Source of the DNA: Branchiostoma floridae
Lineage: Eukaryota; Chordata; Leptocardii; Amphioxiformes; Branchiostomatidae
Direction of reading: 5' to 3'
DNA: 64,000 bases
Assembly: GCF_000003815.2 (NCBI RefSeq)
Contig: NC_049984.1
Location: forward strand, 12,876,003-12,940,002
Positions 63,401-64,000 of the stretch are shown here, in pieces. Every line of letters begins with the position of its first letter. The first letter of the stretch is position 1. The notes under the pieces were generated by a model. That model searched no databases and was not told the origin of the DNA. It worked only from the letters and a program-made list of their open reading frames with translations. The translations under genes and the position numbers were made by a program.

Positions 63401-63994
63401 CAGGACATAAACTGGACTTTGGTGGCACACTCCCAATTCTGATGCAATACATGAAAATGGCAAAACATTTGTTTTGATGTACCAGTAGTTGTGACTCTGT
63501 TTTACAGTTTCTGCCATCATATACTTACAACGCATCTGATCTCATCTGGCAGTAACTCATATTCCACAAGCATTATTACAAAAACTTTTGTATCAGTCCT
63601 CACTTAGTTCTCTTCTGTTTGACAGGCAGAACTAAGAGAAATGTCTTGGAGAGCAGCCCCAACAAAGGTGGTTTTAACCATACAGGTATGTTTTCAATCC
63701 TTTGGGAATAGGACAAGAAAACTGGAATTGGTTTTATAGATGGATTTCCTCAGGCAGCAAATAGCAGCACAAGAAAATTTTCCTTCAGTTTCCTTTGCGA
63801 TATCATGTGATATCAATAGTCCTATATTTTTATCAGCTATTTATCATGAGTAATAATCATAGAAAGTGAGGGGTGAAGAATGTGTTGTTTTTTCAGACAA
63901 TGCTCAGGAATAACCAGATAGCCAGTGTGAAGGAGTCGTTCAACTTTGATGAAGCTGTAAAGAAGATCAAGTCGCCCATAACCATGGCTGGCAA
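48500..63994 (+). CDS. phosphoenolpyruvate-synthase-like / rifampicin-phosphotransferase-like protein, 3' end outside window
   Basis: Thirty-four exons, >1133 residues: 48500-48633, 49213-49393, 49800-50056, 50551-50736, 51259-51368, 51571-51626, 52005-52057, 52773-52900, 53288-53435, 54060-54249, 54409-54465, 54632-54681, 54889-54927, 55076-55188, 55368-55438, 55635-55699, 56326-56396, 56600-56676, 56916-57033, 57242-57342, 57580-57651, 58140-58246, 58480-58552, 58804-58893, 58997-59062, 59328-59402, 59833-59925, 60478-60606, 61822-61906, 62317-62405, 62652-62714, 63279-63374, 63626-63685, 63897-63994. A hydrophobic segment (~7-27) looks like a membrane anchor. Residues ~60-410 are beta-rich with GYRDHSF (283-289), reminiscent of CrtC/AttH-like lipocalin folds (inference). 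Residues ~455-765 are PPDK_N: LVGGKGSSL (K465), FAVRSSAIGED (R563), VLFTQHPVTG, NYGLGE, GPQDIEWA, ARPIT. These enzymes move phosphate from ATP through a swivelling His domain, which should lie downstream of the window. The intron after exon 23 begins GC. Exon 25 is the least certain. Confidence 0.85.
49075..49145. repeat. interspersed repeat end, relative of 3725-3835
   Basis: CAGGCGTTCACCGAAACTTT followed by GAAAATAAAGAGTCTCTTTG resembles the complement of the 3725-3835 segment and its AATAAAGAGACTCTTT. Lies in intron 1 of the PEP-synthase-like gene. Confidence 0.4.
50175..50323. mobile_element. MITE, second copy of the 39341-39475 family
   Basis: Inverted ends AAGTTTCCACCTTTGTGGGC and, on the other strand, AGGTTTCCATTTTTTCTGTG, with inner CTGTCAGCC / GGCTGTCAG. 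Lies in intron 3 of the PEP-synthase-like gene. Confidence 0.6.
50801..50997. mobile_element. MITE, TAATGCTAGTTCACCTTTA family, copy 1 (diverged)
   Basis: Starts TAATGATAGTTCACCTTTAT and ends AGATAAAGGTTATCTAGCAT, roughly complementary; inner arms GGGGTAACC and GGCTACCCC also pair. In intron 4. Confidence 0.65.
53503..53610 (-). repeat. 3' tail of a LINE-like retrotransposon, minus strand
   Basis: On the minus strand GGGGCACGAATATACAATAA, then ACTTCATTGTCATTGTTATT and a continuing (ATTGTC)n-like tail. An AATAAA followed by a short microsatellite tail is typical of CR1/L2-type 3' ends. A weaker relative (TTTATTGTACATTCATACCT) is at about 4539-4575. Confidence 0.5.
53679..53890. mobile_element. 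MITE, TACTGTAAATG family, well preserved
   Basis: Perfect 11-base terminal inverted repeats TACTGTAAATG / CATTTACAGTA, with TA at both ends (TA target-site duplication). Inner palindromic blocks carry AAGTTCGCGGGGATTTAATT and GGTCACCGCGAAAACCGCGA. In intron 9 of the PEP-synthase-like gene. Confidence 0.75.
55864..56040 (+). repeat. tRNA-derived SINE, second copy
   Basis: Starts TTGGCATGGTGGTCTTGTGG then TTAGGGTTATTGACTGAGAA, matching the SINE at 2388-2580, with a B-box-like GATTCAAATACCTGG. In intron 16 of the PEP-synthase-like gene, just before a MITE. Confidence 0.6.
56093..56312. mobile_element. MITE, TAATGCTAGTTCACCTTTA family, copy 2
   Basis: Ends TAATGCTAGTTCACCTTTAT and GGATAAAGGTGAACTAATGT are inverted; inner GCGGGGTAACC / GTTACCCCAC pair as well. 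It stops about 13 bases before exon 17, so the branch-point region of that intron lies inside the element. Confidence 0.75.
57817..58037. mobile_element. MITE, TAATGCTAGTTCACCTTTA family, copy 3
   Basis: Ends TAACGCTAGTTCACCTTTAT and AATAAAGGTGAACTAGCATT are near-perfect inverted repeats; inner GCGGGGTAACCTATATTC and GGTTACCCCG pair. In intron 21. Confidence 0.8.
60340..60450. repeat. interspersed repeat, relative of 36397-36515
   Basis: Shares GATAGTGGATGTTATCTGAA-like and CAGTTGTTTGAGTAATTGCT-like blocks with the copy in the ankyrin-kinase-KEN gene. Lies just upstream of exon 28. Confidence 0.5.
60692..60942. mobile_element. 251-bp MITE with 34-bp terminal inverted repeats and 9-bp target duplication (Mutator-like)
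   Basis: The first and last 34 bases (starting AGCACGTCACC, inner end TGCGCCTGCGCGAA) are inverted copies differing at one position. Identical 9-base direct repeats GAATAGAGC flank it (60683-60691 and 60943-60951). A 9-base duplication is the hallmark of Mutator-like elements. No transposase is present. In intron 28. Confidence 0.8.
61455..61600. mobile_element. 146-bp near-perfect palindrome
   Basis: AGTTACCCCATGG at the left and CCATGGGGTAACT at the right, with almost fully complementary arms (GTGTATATCGCCAGGCCCG, CTCGGGGATTTCTAGTCTC and complements). The whole unit could fold into a ~70-base-pair hairpin. It is probably a foldback-type MITE; the flanking ATT on both sides could be a 3-base duplication. 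Confidence 0.65.
61640..61795 (+). repeat. 3' tail of a LINE-like retrotransposon
   Basis: GTTGATAAAGACCACAGGAA leads to GTGGATCTTAATAAAGTCAA and a short (AAAGTC)n tail, the usual look of a 5'-truncated non-LTR element end. Ends about 25 bases before exon 29. Confidence 0.5.
62805..62842. repeat. (TA)n/(TG)n microsatellite
   Basis: Runs of TATATATA followed by GTGTGTGTGT in intron 31 of the PEP-synthase-like gene. Confidence 0.8.
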
Positions 63995-64000
63995 GTAGGT

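Overview
This is eukaryotic, animal-type DNA. Genes are split into many short exons with GT-AG introns, and the intergenic spaces and introns are filled with short tRNA-like SINEs, palindromic MITEs and 3' tails of LINE-like elements. Gene content and repeat style point to an invertebrate deuterostome, most likely a cephalochordate (amphioxus, Branchiostoma). That assignment is inference from protein resemblance and repeat character; nothing was searched. One 100-base run of N (40285-40384) marks an assembly gap.

Layout. (1) 1396-12384, plus strand: 17-exon gene for the mitochondrial pyruvate dehydrogenase phosphatase regulatory subunit (PDPR), a FAD oxidoreductase fused to a glycine-cleavage-T-like half, 894 residues. 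(2) 20360-28768, plus: 4-exon MYLIP/IDOL, a FERM plus RING E3 ubiquitin ligase, 461 residues, with a CCAAT-box promoter upstream. (3) 31952-47140, minus: 18-exon gene for a 1315-residue protein with ten ankyrin repeats, a long helical middle, a lysine/glutamate-rich linker, an IRE1-type kinase and a C-terminal KEN ribonuclease domain, i.e. an RNase L/IRE1 relative with extra parts. (4) 48500 to beyond the right edge, plus: 34 exons seen of a phosphoenolpyruvate-synthase-like / rifampicin-phosphotransferase-like gene with an N-terminal membrane anchor, a possible CrtC/AttH-like beta domain and a PPDK_N (PEP/ATP-binding) domain. Genes 2 and 3 converge; genes 3 and 4 diverge from a 1.36 kb intergenic region. 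All exon chains were assembled by hand, checking splice sites and reading-frame phase at every junction, and each chain stays open throughout.

The four genes do not form a pathway in any obvious way. PDPR and the PEP-synthase-like gene both concern pyruvate/PEP-type chemistry, MYLIP degrades lipoprotein receptors in vertebrates, and the ankyrin-kinase-KEN protein is expected to be a sensor that cuts RNA. The most interesting items are that kinase-RNase, the PEP-synthase-like fusion, a flavin-linking histidine motif in PDPR, an approximately 1.6 kb inverted-repeat element flanked by TTAA, and several MITEs with recognisable target-site duplications.
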